Shown piece after piece: positions 24,846 to 36,442 of a stretch of 64,000 bases of DNA (position 1 is the first letter of the stretch; each line of letters starts with the position of its first letter). Under the pieces are notes generated by a model. It was not told where the DNA came from. It ran no database searches and saw nothing but the letters and a program-made list of their open reading frames with translations. The stretch covers positions 7,890,849 to 7,954,848 of the forward strand of contig JAKZAP010000001.1 in the NCBI GenBank assembly GCA_023053575.1, written 5' to 3'. The position numbers were made by a program, and so were the translations under genes. Source of the stretch: Branchinecta lynchi (taxonomy: Eukaryota > Arthropoda > Branchiopoda > Anostraca > Branchinectidae).

Positions 24846-26419
24846 GGTGACAACCACGAAAAGGATTGACTAACCTAGTCAGTAACAGTTTTTTTTTCTT
24901 AAAAACAATTGTTATTTCTGCAAAAACAGTTGGTAGAAATGACCAGACAGTTGTTTGAAACCTTGCCCTCCCACCAAATATTGTGGGTAGTAGATAGGCG
25001 CCAGACTAGTTTGCATTTATAAACTCTCCTATCAACAATTAAATCCTATGTGATGTCGTCAGTCATATGACATCATGTTACTACTGCATTCCAATGCACA
25101 TCGCTGGTATGTCATAACTGTATGGTATTCCCCCAGAATTTAAACAACGCCCAAATTAGAATTTTTCGGGGAAGCAGCACTCTAAACATGCCCTATACAC
25201 AGCTGATGAAAATCAAATAAAATTAAAAGCTTCACTGTCTTTTTGTCAGTCACAGAAACCCGGAAGTTCCTTTAGATAGACCCTGTTCAAAACAGCATGC
25301 AGGTGCACTGCATGTCACGCTCAAAGAGGGGAGTGCTTCTAGTCAATTCATTGTCCAGGTCATTGACATTGCCTTGTCCATATTGGGCACATTGTCTGGT
25401 CTATGTTGGGCATTCTTAAACAAAATGTATATTGGTCTCTTCATTCTGCAACGACGATAGCAAGTTGAAAACTCATTTTTTGTGTGTGTTTGAGTTGTTT
25501 TTATCCTATATTCCAGCAACAACCTGGAATTCATATTTTTTTAGGGCGTTTACCCTTCTTATTACGAGTGCTGCATTCACAAGGGTGGCTATCGGTCCAA
25601 AATTATTTGGTATAATTGCCAGGATTCTTTACCACAGACCCCTACCTTCGGTCCAATTTTGACGACATTTTACCGAATCGGGAATATCAGTCCATGATTA
25701 TGCGCTATATACTTATCCCGAATTGCGAACTTTGCCCTCCCCCCCCCCCCAGGGGCGTCCCGAGCCTTTCTTCATTGGGGGGGGGGGGGGCGAACCTGGT
25801 AAAAATTGACCGAATCGGTAGCTGATGTTGACCGAATTTATTATTTTTTTTCTGAAACTGCGAGTTGCAGTTGCTTTCAAGAAGCTATAATGTAAAAAGC
25901 CGCATAGGATGAAAAAAAATCAAGTCTAAAGGGAAAATCTTGCGTGTTTTCATGCTCTTTCATTTCTGTTTTTTTTTGTTCAGGATATGCCGTTACGGGC
26001 CTTTTACCTTTGGGGCACGTCCAGTTTTGCCAACAGGACTTGAAAATGTGCCGAAAAAAAACGCAGTTGCTGCCAAGCGACAACGCCGTGGACGGCTGTA
26101 CCGAGGCAAATTTGTTTGGGCAAATTCTAGCTTTTATGGTGGTTGAAGCCCCCCCCCCCCCAACTAAATGACGTACCCTTCTTCTAAATAGTGAAGACTG
26201 CTAAATGTGCCGCAGGCCAAATTTTTGGGAAACACTTTTGATCGAAGTGCCCTTTTTGCGATCCCAAGGCTACCACAGAGCTGCCTGGCGAAAAAATGGT
26301 CCATCTAGGGTAAAGTACATGTAAAGCACATTTATTCCGAATTTACAGCAAGCAAAAATAGGCTAGTTTTCATGTCAAGAGACGTGCTAATTCCTGAAGT
26401 TCTGCAATCATTAGAAGTA
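24846..26419. other. No recognised gene; poly-C/poly-G fragment at 25738-25830
   Basis: No gene is seen. A short piece with a C-run, AGGGGCGTCCCGAGCC, a G-run and GACCGAATCGG looks like another poly-G element. A C-run also lies at about 26150-26161. Confidence 0.4.
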
Positions 26420-27170
26420 TAAGTTAAGTAATGAATGGAAACCAGCTGAAGCTACCGTTAAATGGTAAAGAATGAGAGCTAAATAAATGCCACTTAAATT
26501 ACCAAGCTCAGCAAATGGGGTGAACCCAATAATGAATTCGAACTAAAAAAATAAGGAGCAGATCGGGAGCGGTCTAACGACCAAGTTTCGGAATGGAATA
26601 AAACTCTTGGTAGAACCATTTAAAACTACTGAATGCGGTAAGTCTGGTAACAGATGCGGACCAAACAAAAATCAGGTGAAATTACCAAATTCGGTAACCA
26701 GTTAGAACCAAATGAATCTGATTAATCACCGAATTGAAAAATGGATTGACCGAATGCGATGGAACAGATATAGACTTTAGAAAAGTCCGGTGAACAACTG
26801 AATTCGCTAACGAATGAGACCAAATAAATCCTTTAAATCGACGAATTTACGTAGGGACGTACCGAATGCAGTGAAATCGACTCGGACTGAAGAAAAGCTG
26901 GATGGATTGTCGAATTCAGTCACGAATCAGAACCAAATGAATCTGATTAATGACGAATTATGAAATGGACTGGCCGAATGCGATAGAGCAACCGAATTCG
27001 CTAAAGAATGGGACCAAATAAATACGTTAGATCACTTACGTAGGGATGTACCGAGTGCGGTGAAATCAACCCGGCCTGAACAAAAGTTGGATTAATTACC
27101 AAATTCGATAAAGAATGGGAACCAATAAACACGTTAAACCGCCTAATTTGGAAATGTGGGTACAACAGAT
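26420..27170 (+). repeat. Degenerate tandem repeat, period about 226 bp
   Basis: Phrases such as ACCAAATGAATCTGATTAAT (26708 and about 226 bp later), GACCAAATAAAT, GTAGGGA(C/T)GTACCGA and AACTGAATTCGCTAA recur in the same order at least three times, with higher divergence at the edges. No frame is conserved across units. Confidence 0.65.
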
Positions 27171-27249
27171 TTTTATAAAACCGGCATCACGGCGTTGCCA
27201 CGATGCCCGTTTTGACCGATTTTCGACTTCGGCGAAAACGAATGCCCAA

Positions 27250-27405
27250 AACACAGAGGGGGGGGGGGGGGTCTACTTTTTTCAAAAATGTATTTTTTTT
27301 TCTTGAAAACAGTCGTTTTTTCTGCAAAAACAGTCAGAACAAATTACCAGTCAGTCGACAAATGCCTTGCCCCCCACCAAATATTTTGACTGGTAAAGCC
27401 TCTGC
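27250..27405 (+). repeat. Repeat family C, truncated copy 4
   Basis: It has a G-run, a GTCGTTTTTTCTGCAAAAAC unit, ACCAGTCAGTCGACAAATGC, and the closing TTTTGACTGGTAAAGCCTC. Confidence 0.7.
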
Positions 27406-28654
27406 AGGTAGTTACCAAACTTCGAATTTCACAGTCGGGTTTAAATCTCTCTGAAAGCGGAAACATTTTTTTATTTTTTTTTATTTTTCTTAGATTTTTT
27501 TCGGCAGAGTTTTACCATCATTTGGTTCTGTGCAAAAATCTTGTATTTTAGCAGAGAAGTAGTGGTCAAGCGAAGCACTAGCCACAGACAAAAGGACTGA
27601 TCTGCGATTTCGTCGGTAATCCTTACCTTTATTTTGGATCCTAAAGACGCACTGATCATAAATGTTTCCAAAAATTCCGCCTGCCACGCCTTTCGTAATA
27701 TTCTCTATTTTGTGAAGGGCACATCATTTAGCTGGGATTTTATACCGATTTAGGCTTGGGATTTGAGAGACATTGAAAGCTAGAATCTGCACGGAAATAG
27801 ATCAATTTGGCAGGAAAAAGCGAACTTCAAAAATTTCGCCTGCGGCTCCTGCAGAAGCTACAACCTGCTGCCGGGACATTGCTCCAATCGGTTCTGATGT
27901 TTCTGGAGATTCTCTTGCAGTGTTTAATCCACGGTAAAAAGACGGTAAAAGACGGTAAAAAAAATGTATGTGGGAAGTGGTTAAATTTTGCAGTAAAAAA
28001 CAACAATAAATTGAAAATTTTCGCATGTGGCGCTCGATTTAATTTTGTCTTACGTTATAGTAAGTAGAAGCTGCTACTGGAATCACGCCCGGCAATATAC
28101 TGTCCAAGTGGTCGTTGAAAAACGACGCCTACTAGCTTTCTAGTCATCTTTCATGCTGCCCTTTAGTATTACTCTTTGTACTTAATATTTTCTATTTAAC
28201 AACTTAAAATAACTCAAGCTCGAATTCTCAGTTTTTGGATTCGGTGCTCATGCCTGGCAAATGCGTATATTGTAGTAGGCTAGGCTATGTGTACAAGCTG
28301 GTTCAGTCTAATACAGTAAGCCCTTCTCATGCTGAGAAGTTTAGAGAATTATTAGTCAATAATTATGCAAAAAGGTTTCAAAGTACACGAAGGTATGTTA
28401 CTTCGGGCGTCTCCTAACTTTGAACAAGCAAAGAATGTGATAGAGTTTAAAACCAGCAAATATTTATGCACAGTATTTACCGCAAACGATGTTGTAAGTA
28501 AAGTCAGATAAAGCACTGGAATTTTTTGGAAACTTTTGCTCTTTTTGCGTAGTTGCTTTTGCACATTGTAACGTCAAAATAATGTGTCTGAAGTATTGTA
28601 ATGGTTTAGCATTACTTTCACGACCGTCTGAAGTAACTCAATAGAAGAGAAATA
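27406..28654. other. No gene; dispersed repeat I at about 27630-27860
   Basis: The interval 27630-27860 is a relative of about 480-767 (ATAAATGTTTCCAA, CTGCGGCTCCTGCAGAAGCT). GACGGTAAAA repeats lie at 27940-27960. The rest shows nothing. Confidence 0.4.
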
Positions 28655-29120
28655 ATGTTAAAGCTTAACTGAAAAGCCAACTTATTTTTGTGTCATTTAA
28701 TTGAATACACATAATTATTTGGATTAAGCAAAGGGATTTTTTTTTATTTTCCACTGTCTGCTCTAGTTATGACGTTCAAAATGTTTGCGGGCGTCCTCAC
28801 AACGTAAATTCTACTATGACGCTCGAAATTTTACTCTCAACACACACGCGGCTTTTCAGTGGGCAGTGGTGAGATAGGTGAAGATTGCTTAGTGCCTGAA
28901 CCAAAAAAGAATCATAAATCTTTCTCGTAAGGCATACAAAAACAATAACAGCGCATAGAGGTACCACAAATCACACGGAAATTCCCCTATTTTAAAATCG
29001 ATTATTCGTGAATAGCGGATCAAGGAAGTAACGCGTTTTCAGTGGGTCTTCAAGCCAATTTAAGTGAAAAAGTGATGGGTAACTAGATTGTTCTATCCCG
29101 GCCCTTTTCAGTTAAACGCA
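28655..29120 (+). repeat. Dispersed repeat family E, copy 3
   Basis: This is the best match to copy 2 (17925-18400): GAATACACATAATTATTTGG, CACGCGGCTTTTCAGTGG, GTGATGGGTAACTAGATTG, ending CCTTTTCAGTTAAA. Confidence 0.75.
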
Positions 29121-29424
29121 GATTAAGTTAAAAGAATATGATTACGTTCTGTACAGTGCGACAAAAGCAGCTGAAACACGCTTTGTAGCCATTAGTTCAT
29201 TCCCATTTAACTGTTATGAAGGCAACTAACGAAACCAAGGTAGTCTAAAATTTAGAAAAGTGTTCAATGAAGCATACCTGTACTTTACACTGAATAGCCT
29301 GTGTAGCAGAAATGACTTAAGGACACCCCAAATTAATTTATCTTTTGACTTTGAAAGTTAGGGGTTAATTTGTAGTGGCCCTGGTCGATTTAAATAGTTC
29401 ACTTAAGCGAATTTATAGTGCTTT

Positions 29425-29672
29425 CGGCCAAGGGGAGTCACGACTAGGGGGGGGGGGGCGAATGTTGTCGGCCAGTCGGTAAAAAATAGCCGATTTTTTG
29501 GAAACCGTTTTTTTTTGGAAACAGTCAATTTTTAAAATAAAGGCGGTTTGTCGTAAAAATATTAGTTTTTCTTAAAATCAGGCGATTTTTGGTCATCACA
29601 GTCGTTTTTATCTGCAAAAAACAGTCGGTAAATACCTTGCCCCCCCCCCCCCCAAACATTTTGGCTAGTAAC
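29425..29672 (+). repeat. Repeat family C, copy 5
   Basis: It opens GGGGAGTCACGACTAGGGG with a long G-run, then TTGTCGGCCAGTCGGTAAAA. It ends GTCGGTAAATACCTTGCCCC and TTTTGGCTAGTAACGCCT. Confidence 0.8.
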
Positions 29673-31478
29673 GCCTTTGCTTTCTGCACTCCTCACATCT
29701 TGCGTTGTTCCGGTGTTTATCACATTCTGCCAACAAAAGACATTGATCTTTGAAGACGTGTTATTATCATCATTTTAAATTTTTGATCTACCTTCCTCGT
29801 TCCTGCCGCAACCACAAATTAGTTCAGAAGTTCGGCGTCCAAGATGTCATTCGTTCACTAGAGAAAATGTCAGCGTCACTACTATGACGTCATGCTGGTC
29901 ATCGAGTACAGGGTGTTTTTCATGAATTTTGTCTGGCCCAGTTCGAAATTGTGTCTAAATGTGTGTGTGTTTATACTCTTATTTATCTTGTGTTGTTTTT
30001 CGTTGTTCTCTTTACACCGCAATCACATTGTGTATTTGGCGGGTTACAAATAAAATATATATATATTTAAATAGTGACTCCAACCATCGTGAAAGGAGTG
30101 AAGTATAGGGGAATCCGGGACTTTGTGGAACACGTCAATTTCGAACGGGTGATCGGTTCTGAATAAAACTTTGTCAAGAGCACATGTCTCAGATGTTCCA
30201 CTGAGTAGCCGACAACATTTCGGCGGGGGGGGGGGACGCCCCCCCCCCCTAGTCGTGACAGCCCTGCTGGTTACCATGCATTTTATGATCCCCCAGGGAC
30301 CGTAATAGTTTATGCCTCGTGGGTTTTGCTTACAAATTAACCCTTAAAATGTGCATCTGCATCAGTGATGCATTCTCATGATCCCATGATTTGGGGCCCA
30401 TGATTTGTGCCTCAAGGGTTTTGCTTACAAATTAATTTCCGGTCCCTCTTAAAATGTCCATCTTCACCGCACTGTGCAAAAATATTACAAATTATACATT
30501 TTAGCCAAACAATACATTTGTCATGACCATTTGTACCCCAAGGCTTTTACTTACAAATAAATTCCTAGACCCCTTAAAGCACATCACTAAATACTGGCTA
30601 TGTTCAACTATACTAAAATAGTTGAATGATTTAAAACCAGGCTCATGATTTTAACACATTGTCTATGGGTTTTACAGTTTTAAGCCTTTCTTCTGGCCCA
30701 TTAGTTGCGTTTGTAATCTGAATTCTCCTCACGATTCTCCTCCGAATTCTCCTATTTCGCGTTTTTGGACTATTCAGAGGAAGGGAATTCTCCTTTTCTT
30801 GCGTTTTTGTCAGAATCGAGAACGGGGAAAGCCTCGCGATTCTGCAGAATCGAGAAGTTGCTCCGATGGTGAATTCTCGATTCTCCTCTCTGCGTTCTCC
30901 TCTCTGCGTTCTCCTCTCTGATTGGTCAACAGAATGTGGGTGTTCAATATGCATAAACACAAATACCGGGTTGCGGACGAGCTGCAAAATTAGTGTTTTT
31001 GTCAAAAGCGAGAACGGAGAAGTCAGAGGAGCAAAAACGGCAATTTTGTACGAGAATCAAGACTTTAGAAGCGAGAATTCGGATCAAAAACTTAACTATT
31101 GACTTCTATCAAAAAAGGGAAAAGATTACATAACTGTTTTTTCTGACGATCCAACGTGTCCTATACGATCCTCGGGAGTATGTAATGCATCGAAAATAGC
31201 GGAAGTTGTCGTTAGAGTGCTTAGAAAAGCATATTCAAATCGAATCTCCAGGTTTAAGAATAGGTATAGGCTGCATGGGCATTATAAGTGCAACAATGTT
31301 TTATGTTTTACGAGAGTTCGGTTGGTGGGGGGGGGGGGGGGGGGGGTCTGGAAAGAGCCATACAACGTAGATAGTGCGAACTGTACGATGCCATGGGAGC
31401 TTCCAGCTCTACCTAGTGATAAGACGTGAGCTAGTTGGGCCATTCCTTGAAAGCAATTGAGTTTCTTACAAAGAGAGG
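29673..31478. other. No recognised gene; low-complexity and relic repeats
   Basis: A diverged piece of reversed family B lies near 30100-30220 (TTTCGAACGGGTGATCGG) next to a G/C-run fragment with AGTCGTGACAGCCC (30222-30262). TTCTCCTCTCTGCG repeats lie at 30885-30920. A long G-run lies at about 31326-31346. No exons are supported. Confidence 0.4.
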
Positions 31479-31945
31479 AAACACTTTTGTGTTTACGTTG
31501 TTAAAAAAATCTTACAATATTTACTACTGGGATTAATCTTGTCTCTAAAAAGGTTATCGTATCTCTAATCCAGATTAGTCTTATCTCAGTAGAGATAAGA
31601 TTAATCCCAGTTGCAAATACTGCAGTTAACTTCAATCCCTACTCGGAGAAACTTTTTACAGTGTTCCCAGAATGTGTAGTTCTGACAAATTTTGTAGTTC
31701 TGACAAAAACAAATTTCTGACAACTTTTGTGTTTGAGTTGTAAAAAAAAATCTTACAATATTTGCTACTGGGATTAATCTTGTCTCTAAAAAGGTTATCT
31801 TATCTCTAATCCAGATTAGTCTTATCCCAGTAGAGATAAGACTAATCCCAGTTGCAAATACTGCAGTTAACTTCAATCCCTTCTCGGAGAAACTTTTTAC
31901 CGTGTTCCCAGAATGTGTAGTTCTGACAAATTTAGCATAGTTCAT
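31479..31945. repeat. Direct duplication (about 240-bp period), each copy carrying an inverted-repeat hairpin
   Basis: Two near-identical units each contain ACTGGGATTAATCTTGTCTCT and its near-perfect reverse complement AGAGATAAGATTAATCCCAGT about 45 bp apart (31526-31613 and about 31767-31853). Each hairpin looks like an ~88-bp MITE. The flanks, including TTCCCAGAATGTGTAGTTCT, are duplicated with it. Confidence 0.8.
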
Positions 31946-32044
31946 CATACTCTTCACAATTCATTTTGGTGTTTAATTTCTACCGAAGTGTGATCAGTAT
32001 GATGAAATATTCATATATCGAGAGGGCTTCGGGAAGGGTAAAAG

Positions 32045-32168
32045 GCAAGGCCGTATCCAGGGGGGCGGGGGTTAGGGGGTTGACCCCCCCCCCCCGAAAC
32101 ATACAAAAATACTCATTTTTATAGGCTTTTCCCTCCGATCTATGTCTTTTTTGTGCGATCCGCAGGCC

Positions 32169-32202
<34 letters not shown>

Positions 32203-32226
32203 AAATAAATTCCTGGATACGGGCCA
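32045..32226. mobile_element. Poly-G/poly-C MITE with inverted ends
   Basis: It starts GGCCGTATCCAGGGGGG and ends CCTGGATACGGGCC, so the two ends are inverted copies. The interior is short and carries a G-run, a C-run and a very long C-run of about 35 at 32168-32202. The same end is seen near 9570. It is non-coding. Confidence 0.7.
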
Positions 32227-32434
32227 AGTAAAAGGACATGGTGATTTTGTTTTTAATAGCATTTCACCAAGAGCACACGGAAGATGTAACGTCTGGATGG
32301 TGGGAAGTGGGTTCTCGGAACCTTAATCCAGAGATATCAGCAGACTAACAAATGCATCGTTATCAACGTGATAGAGAAGTAGCAGCTGTACTACAATTAT
32401 TACGACGTATTTATAAGATGTTTGTTCTTTTCAG

Positions 32435-32537
32435 TATCCCTGGGTCTTGTATCCTCATCAGTCATAATCAGCAGCCACGGCATAGACAGGAATCCATCGT
32501 GTTTCCAGGGACCAGAGTATTGGTGTAGAGATATTAG
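32435..32537 (+). CDS. Prosaposin, exon with end of signal peptide and start of first saposin-A domain
   Basis: The acceptor is TTGTTCTTTTCAG and the donor is TTAG/GTTGGT. The frame begins hydrophobic (LGLVSSSVIISS), consistent with the second half of a signal peptide, and continues into CFQGPEYWCRDI, the first part of a saposin A-type domain (the C..G..YWC pattern). It ends with two bases of a codon completed by the exon at 32867. Prosaposin is a secreted/lysosomal precursor cleaved into small sphingolipid-hydrolase activators. The first exon with the start codon was not found upstream. Confidence 0.75.
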
Positions 32538-32866
32538 GTTGGTAATATGTGGTCTCAAATTCCTTTTTTCTTTTCGTTGAGATGTAGCCTGTTATTGACG
32601 CTACTGGCATTTCTGTGTTTAAGTTCCAGTGTTGAAGGCATTTTCCTTTGAGCAGTAATCGATTTAGATTCCATTGTTTCTGGCATTCGCATTGAGGCTA
32701 GAGAGCACAGATTTATTATTTTGTTAATTTTTATCTTTTTTTGGAACTGTAAAAAACCTCGATGGGTGTGTTCTAATCTCCTATTATGAGTTTTTGAATT
32801 TGAACGACGGTAGTAACTTTTTAGTAAATCTTGTTATATTGACTTTGGATGTTCTTACTTTTGCAG

Positions 32867-33014
32867 GACTGCAAAAGAATGTCATGCTGCAAAGCACTGC
32901 TCGCAGACGGTTTGGCCCTTCGTTAAATTACCAGAGGACAATGGTGACATCTGTCAGATTTGCAAGGAGATGGTCCAAGAAGCAAGGGACCAGCTGCTCT
33001 CTAACGAAACTCAG
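32867..33014 (+). CDS. Prosaposin, saposin-A domain end and start of first saposin-B domain
   Basis: The acceptor is TTTTGCAG and the donor CTCAG/GTGAGA. One base completes the codon from the previous exon, then 49 codons follow, ending in phase 0. The reading TAKECHAAKHCSQTVW is a classic saposin A-type signature, and DICQICKEMVQEARDQLL with NETQ is the first half of a saposin B-type domain, with its CxxC pair. The next coding exon (34988) starts in phase 0 and supplies the second half, so the three exons form one continuous frame. Confidence 0.88.
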
Positions 33015-33724
33015 GTGAGACTTCGAGCGTGTTCCTTCCTACTTAGGTTGGAACGGTCAGCTTAGTAACCTTTCAAGAGGCTGGAACGAAAACGGTAAAT
33101 AATAGCTACTATTGTTAGAAAGGCGGAACGCGCTCTTTGTCTCAAAGACTCAAGTGAGACTTTGCAAAACACATTTTTATTATCTAGAGAGACCTTGGCA
33201 AAGGTAACTTTTTGCCGTGTGATAGAATATTATTAATTGCACAAAAAGCCTGACGCCATGGCAAGAATGGCAACAAAAAAGAAAACACTTAAACGGAATA
33301 GCAGAACCAAACTAAAGGAAATTCTCTCTGTGGGCTAAAGCTACCTTTAGGAACCTTACCGGCCGCTTCAAATCTTGAAAACACTTACTTCCAGCTATGT
33401 TCATCATCCATACTTCATTATTTATTGTAATTACATTCCCAAAAATCTCAACCCGCAGGCCATCTAGCTAGTAACTTTTTGCCGTGTGTTAGCAGTAGGA
33501 CCCTTTTGTTCACGCCGACATAGTAAGGAGATAGTTCTATTTATACAAATGTCTCAGAAGAACCTGTCTGCTAGCAGATACGGCGTCGGTTACTATGTTG
33601 TGCATAGGGGAAGGCTTGAGGGCAAAGCTTTTTTTTATGGAAAAGGGAGACGTTTGAGGCGTAAAAAACAAGCAGGATATTAGGTTTGTGATGCTTTAAG
33701 GCTAAATGCCTTACGTATTCCTTC

Positions 33725-34015
33725 AGACCAGGCTGACTGGGGATCTTAGTATGTATGACTGACTGCGGATCAAATATTTTTGGCGGTACAAAATGGATAC
33801 GTCAGCTGAATTTTATTAGAGCTATATTTCGGCCCTTTTGGGCAAGGGTCCTCTTCAGGCTCAAGCCGTTCAAGCTGGAAAATGAAGTAAAGATTCTAGC
33901 TTAAGCATCTGATTTTAGATAGTCCTTCAGCCCCCAAAAATGTAGCTGACTTATCCGTTTTGCACCGCCAAATATCTGATTGGGTGAATTTGTTCGTGAA
34001 AGTTGCTTGGAGTTG
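33725..34015 (+). repeat. Dispersed repeat H in the prosaposin intron
   Basis: The phrases ATTTTATTAGAGCTATATTT, GGCAAGGGTCCTCTTCAGGC, AGCTGGAAAATGAA and CTTATCCGTTTTGCACCG recur at 35550-35790 and 52540-52610. It is non-coding. Confidence 0.65.
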
Positions 34016-34154
34016 CGATGGTAGAGATTTTTCCGCATTTTGGCTACATGCCTTCTTCCCATCCCGATTAAAAATTGCTGCAAAGAACAGGCAGTAGGAA
34101 GCATTGGTCGGAACAGTATGGACCTTCGAGAATTGTTTTACTGCATATTAACTG

Positions 34155-34500
34155 GATATCACACTGTCAGAAGTTTCACAACAGATAACTCAAGGATTCG
34201 CAGTTTCAACAGACAGCACTCGGGATATAATCTGTTGTGACTTTGAGAACGTTATGCATTAAATGTTAGGCATAACAAGCATTGCCAGGAAGAGCCGAAA
34301 ACGTCACAGAAGCATCGGCTGACTTTTCCGATATCATGCCGACAAACAAAAATTCAGCTGATGCTTTTTTGACGTTTTTTCAGGCCTTCCTGGCAATGTA
34401 TAACGTTTTCAAAATCACAAGAGATTACATCCCAAGTGTTCTCTGTTGAAACTATACGCATCGTTGCGTTATTTGTTATGAAACTTCTGACAGTGCAGTT
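34155..34500. repeat. Fold-back element in the prosaposin intron
   Basis: It is bounded by CACTGTCAGAAGTTTCACAA and its inverted form TTATGAAACTTCTGACAGTG. Inner parts also pair, for example ATTGCCAGGAAG with the inverted CCTTCCTGGCAAT, and CATCGGCTGA with TCAGCTGATG. It is about 340 bp, a MITE-like long hairpin. Confidence 0.7.
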
Positions 34501-34657
34501 GGCCTATTCTAGTATTTATGCATACATTTCGCTGTTCTTAGCCCCCCCCCCCCCCTTCCCCTCCATCAACATACAGGAAAATCTATAACTACTTTTTTTC
34601 CCACCTTCAACAGGAAATACGGGTTGCTTGCTGAAGTTGTTAACGTGAGTATCATAC

Positions 34658-34863
34658 AGTCTAGTACACTAGCCCTTTGTCAGTCACGGTGCTCAAACGT
34701 CTAGCACCATGCCTGAGTGCTAGATCTTGAAATTAATGCATAGTGCATGGATTTCAGCATACAGTGCACCATGCTTGAATTTCAAGGTACAGTGCTCTAG
34801 CACTCAGTCATGGTGCTAGACGTTTGAGCACCGTGATTGAAAAAGGGCTAGTGTACTAGACTG
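34658..34863. repeat. 205-bp perfect-ended fold-back just upstream of a prosaposin exon
   Basis: The left arm starts AGTCTAGTACACTAGCCC and continues CACGGTGCTCAAACGTCTAG. The right arm (about 34794-34863) is its near-exact reverse complement. It lies 125 bp before the splice acceptor of the exon at 34988. Confidence 0.8.
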
Positions 34864-34987
34864 GTATCATATTCAGCAGTTTATCGAGATTGGCATCATA
34901 AGTCACTAGTTTCCCGAAATTTGGTAGAAAGGAGGTTTGCTGTACCAAGTTGAAATGAATGATGTTCATAATTTTTTTGTTTTGTAG

Positions 34988-35197
34988 GATGAATTGAAGC
35001 AAGTGTTTGAGGGGACTTGCATTTTGATTCCCGTCAGAGCCATCAAAAAAGAATGTATGAAGCTTGCTGATGAGTTTGTCCCAGAGTTGGTGGATATGCT
35101 TGCATCCCAGATGAATCCTCAGATGGTCTGTGCTTCTGCAGGTCTGTGCAACTCGGAAAGAATCAACAAGATGTGGGAAGAATATAAAAGCGGAAAG
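34988..35197 (+). CDS. Prosaposin, second half of a saposin-B domain
   Basis: The acceptor is TTGTTTTGTAG and the donor AAAG/GTACAG. It is 70 codons long and open in phase 0 on both sides. The reading has EGTCILIPVRAIKKECMKLA, DEFVPELVDMLASQMNPQ and VCASAGLCNSERI, the second half of a saposin B-type domain with its three disulfide cysteines and the LIP/IPEL/NP signatures. It resembles arthropod prosaposins most closely, from remembered family resemblance. Later saposin repeats should follow downstream, but none is found in the window, because only repeats, the Polinton contig and gaps follow. Confidence 0.9.
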
Positions 35198-35213
35198 GTA
35201 CAGTAATGCTACG

Positions 35214-36275
35214 TTGTTGTTCTGGGAAGCAGAGGCTTTACTAGCCAAAATGTTTGGTGGTGGTGGGGGGGGGGGCAAGGTGTTTACTGACTGTTTGGAA
35301 AAATAAACTGGCAGTTTTCAAGAAAAACGACAATTTTGACGAAAAATCGACCGATTTTCAGAAAAAACGGCGCTTTTCAGGAAAAAGCCCAATGGTTTGA
35401 AGAGAAATCGACTGGTTCTTAGAAAACCGACTTTTTCGTGAAAAAAATCAGTCTTTTTACGAAAAACGGTGGCACTTCGCGCCGACTCGGTTATTTTTAC
35501 TGACTGATAGTCCTTCAGCCCAAGCTGACTGCGAATCATATTTGACGGTGCAAAACAGATTAGTCAGCTGCATTTTATTGGAGCTATATTTCGACTCTTC
35601 TTGGCAAGGGTCCTCTTGAGGCTCTAGCCGCTCAAGCTGGAAAATGAACTTATCTATACACATTTTCAAGTGCATTTTCCAGCTTGAGCGGCTTGAGCTT
35701 GAAGAGGACCCTTGCCGAAGTGCCGAAATTTAGCTCTAAAAAAATGTAGCTTACTTATCCGTTTTGCACCGTCAAATATTTTACTGACTGACCGACAACA
35801 TGGGGGGGGGGGACGTCCCCCCTCCCCATAACTCATAAGTGACGACGCCCCAGCTGCGAAGTATTCCAGGGATGCAACTGGAGATAGGTATTGAAGGCCG
35901 AAGGGAATATATAAGTTTTACTTACAAATTTACTATCAGGCTTTTCCGTTTCGGCAACGGTCCATAGACAAAGCTTCATTGAATGACAACTAGCATCTTG
36001 TCGTTTATCAATAGCCTTCTTTCAAACAGTTTTCGTAGCTTTTTTTGTTCTACTAGGAAGTTTTTACTACTAAAATCTTGACTGCTTGATATCGTTGATA
36101 TCTGATATCTGCCCTGAAACATCGTTCCATTGACAAAAGCTTCACATAACGTTTTGGCCTCATATCTATGAATTCGTAAAGTTTGTCTGTCCGTCTGTTA
36201 GCACGATAAGGGGTCGAGATATTCTGTATAAACGTGGCATGAGGATTTTGGAGGTAAAAGCAGGCTACAGGTCAG
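35214..36275 (+). repeat. Contig-end segment duplicated at 52196-54713
   Basis: From TGTTGTTCTGGGAAGCAGAG to GGCTACAGGTC the left contig end matches the start of the right contig with only scattered differences. The left version lacks a 1.4-kb family A insertion (empty site near 36016) and a 230-bp insertion (empty site near 36120). It has about 200 bp (35625-35820) that the right version lacks. This looks like two haplotypes or a misassembly. Confidence 0.85.
35229..35525 (-). repeat. Repeat family C, copy 6 (reverse)
   Basis: It starts GAGGCTTTACTAGCCAAAAT and a G-run, followed by AAACGAC and ACCGATTTTCAGAAAA units and GGCACTTCGCGCCGACTCGG. The same copy recurs at 52210-52495 in the right contig. 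Confidence 0.8.
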
Positions 36276-36375
36276 NNNNNNNNNNNNNNNNNNNNNNNNN
36301 NNNNNNNNNNNNNNNNNNNNNNNNNNNNNNNNNNNNNNNNNNNNNNNNNNNNNNNNNNNNNNNNNNNNNNNNNNN
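36276..36375. other. Assembly gap, 100 N
   Basis: Exactly 100 unknown bases, the conventional size for a scaffold gap of unknown length. The order and distance of contigs here are not proven by sequence. Confidence 0.98.
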
Positions 36376-36436
36376 CCGATTCACCGTTTCAGCTTAACCC
36401 ACTAAGGACAGTCTACACCACTAGATCAGGCAATTG

Positions 36437-36442
36437 CTGATC
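36437..36442. repeat. Target-site duplication, left copy (CTGATC)
   Basis: Identical to 50939-50944 directly outside the right inverted repeat. Six bases is the expected duplication length for Polinton integrases. Confidence 0.95.

Noticed and set aside
28235..28417. Cys-containing plus-strand frame (KCVYCSRLGY) as a zinc-finger gene
   Set aside because: There is a single CxxC without further ligands, no splice context, and it is short.
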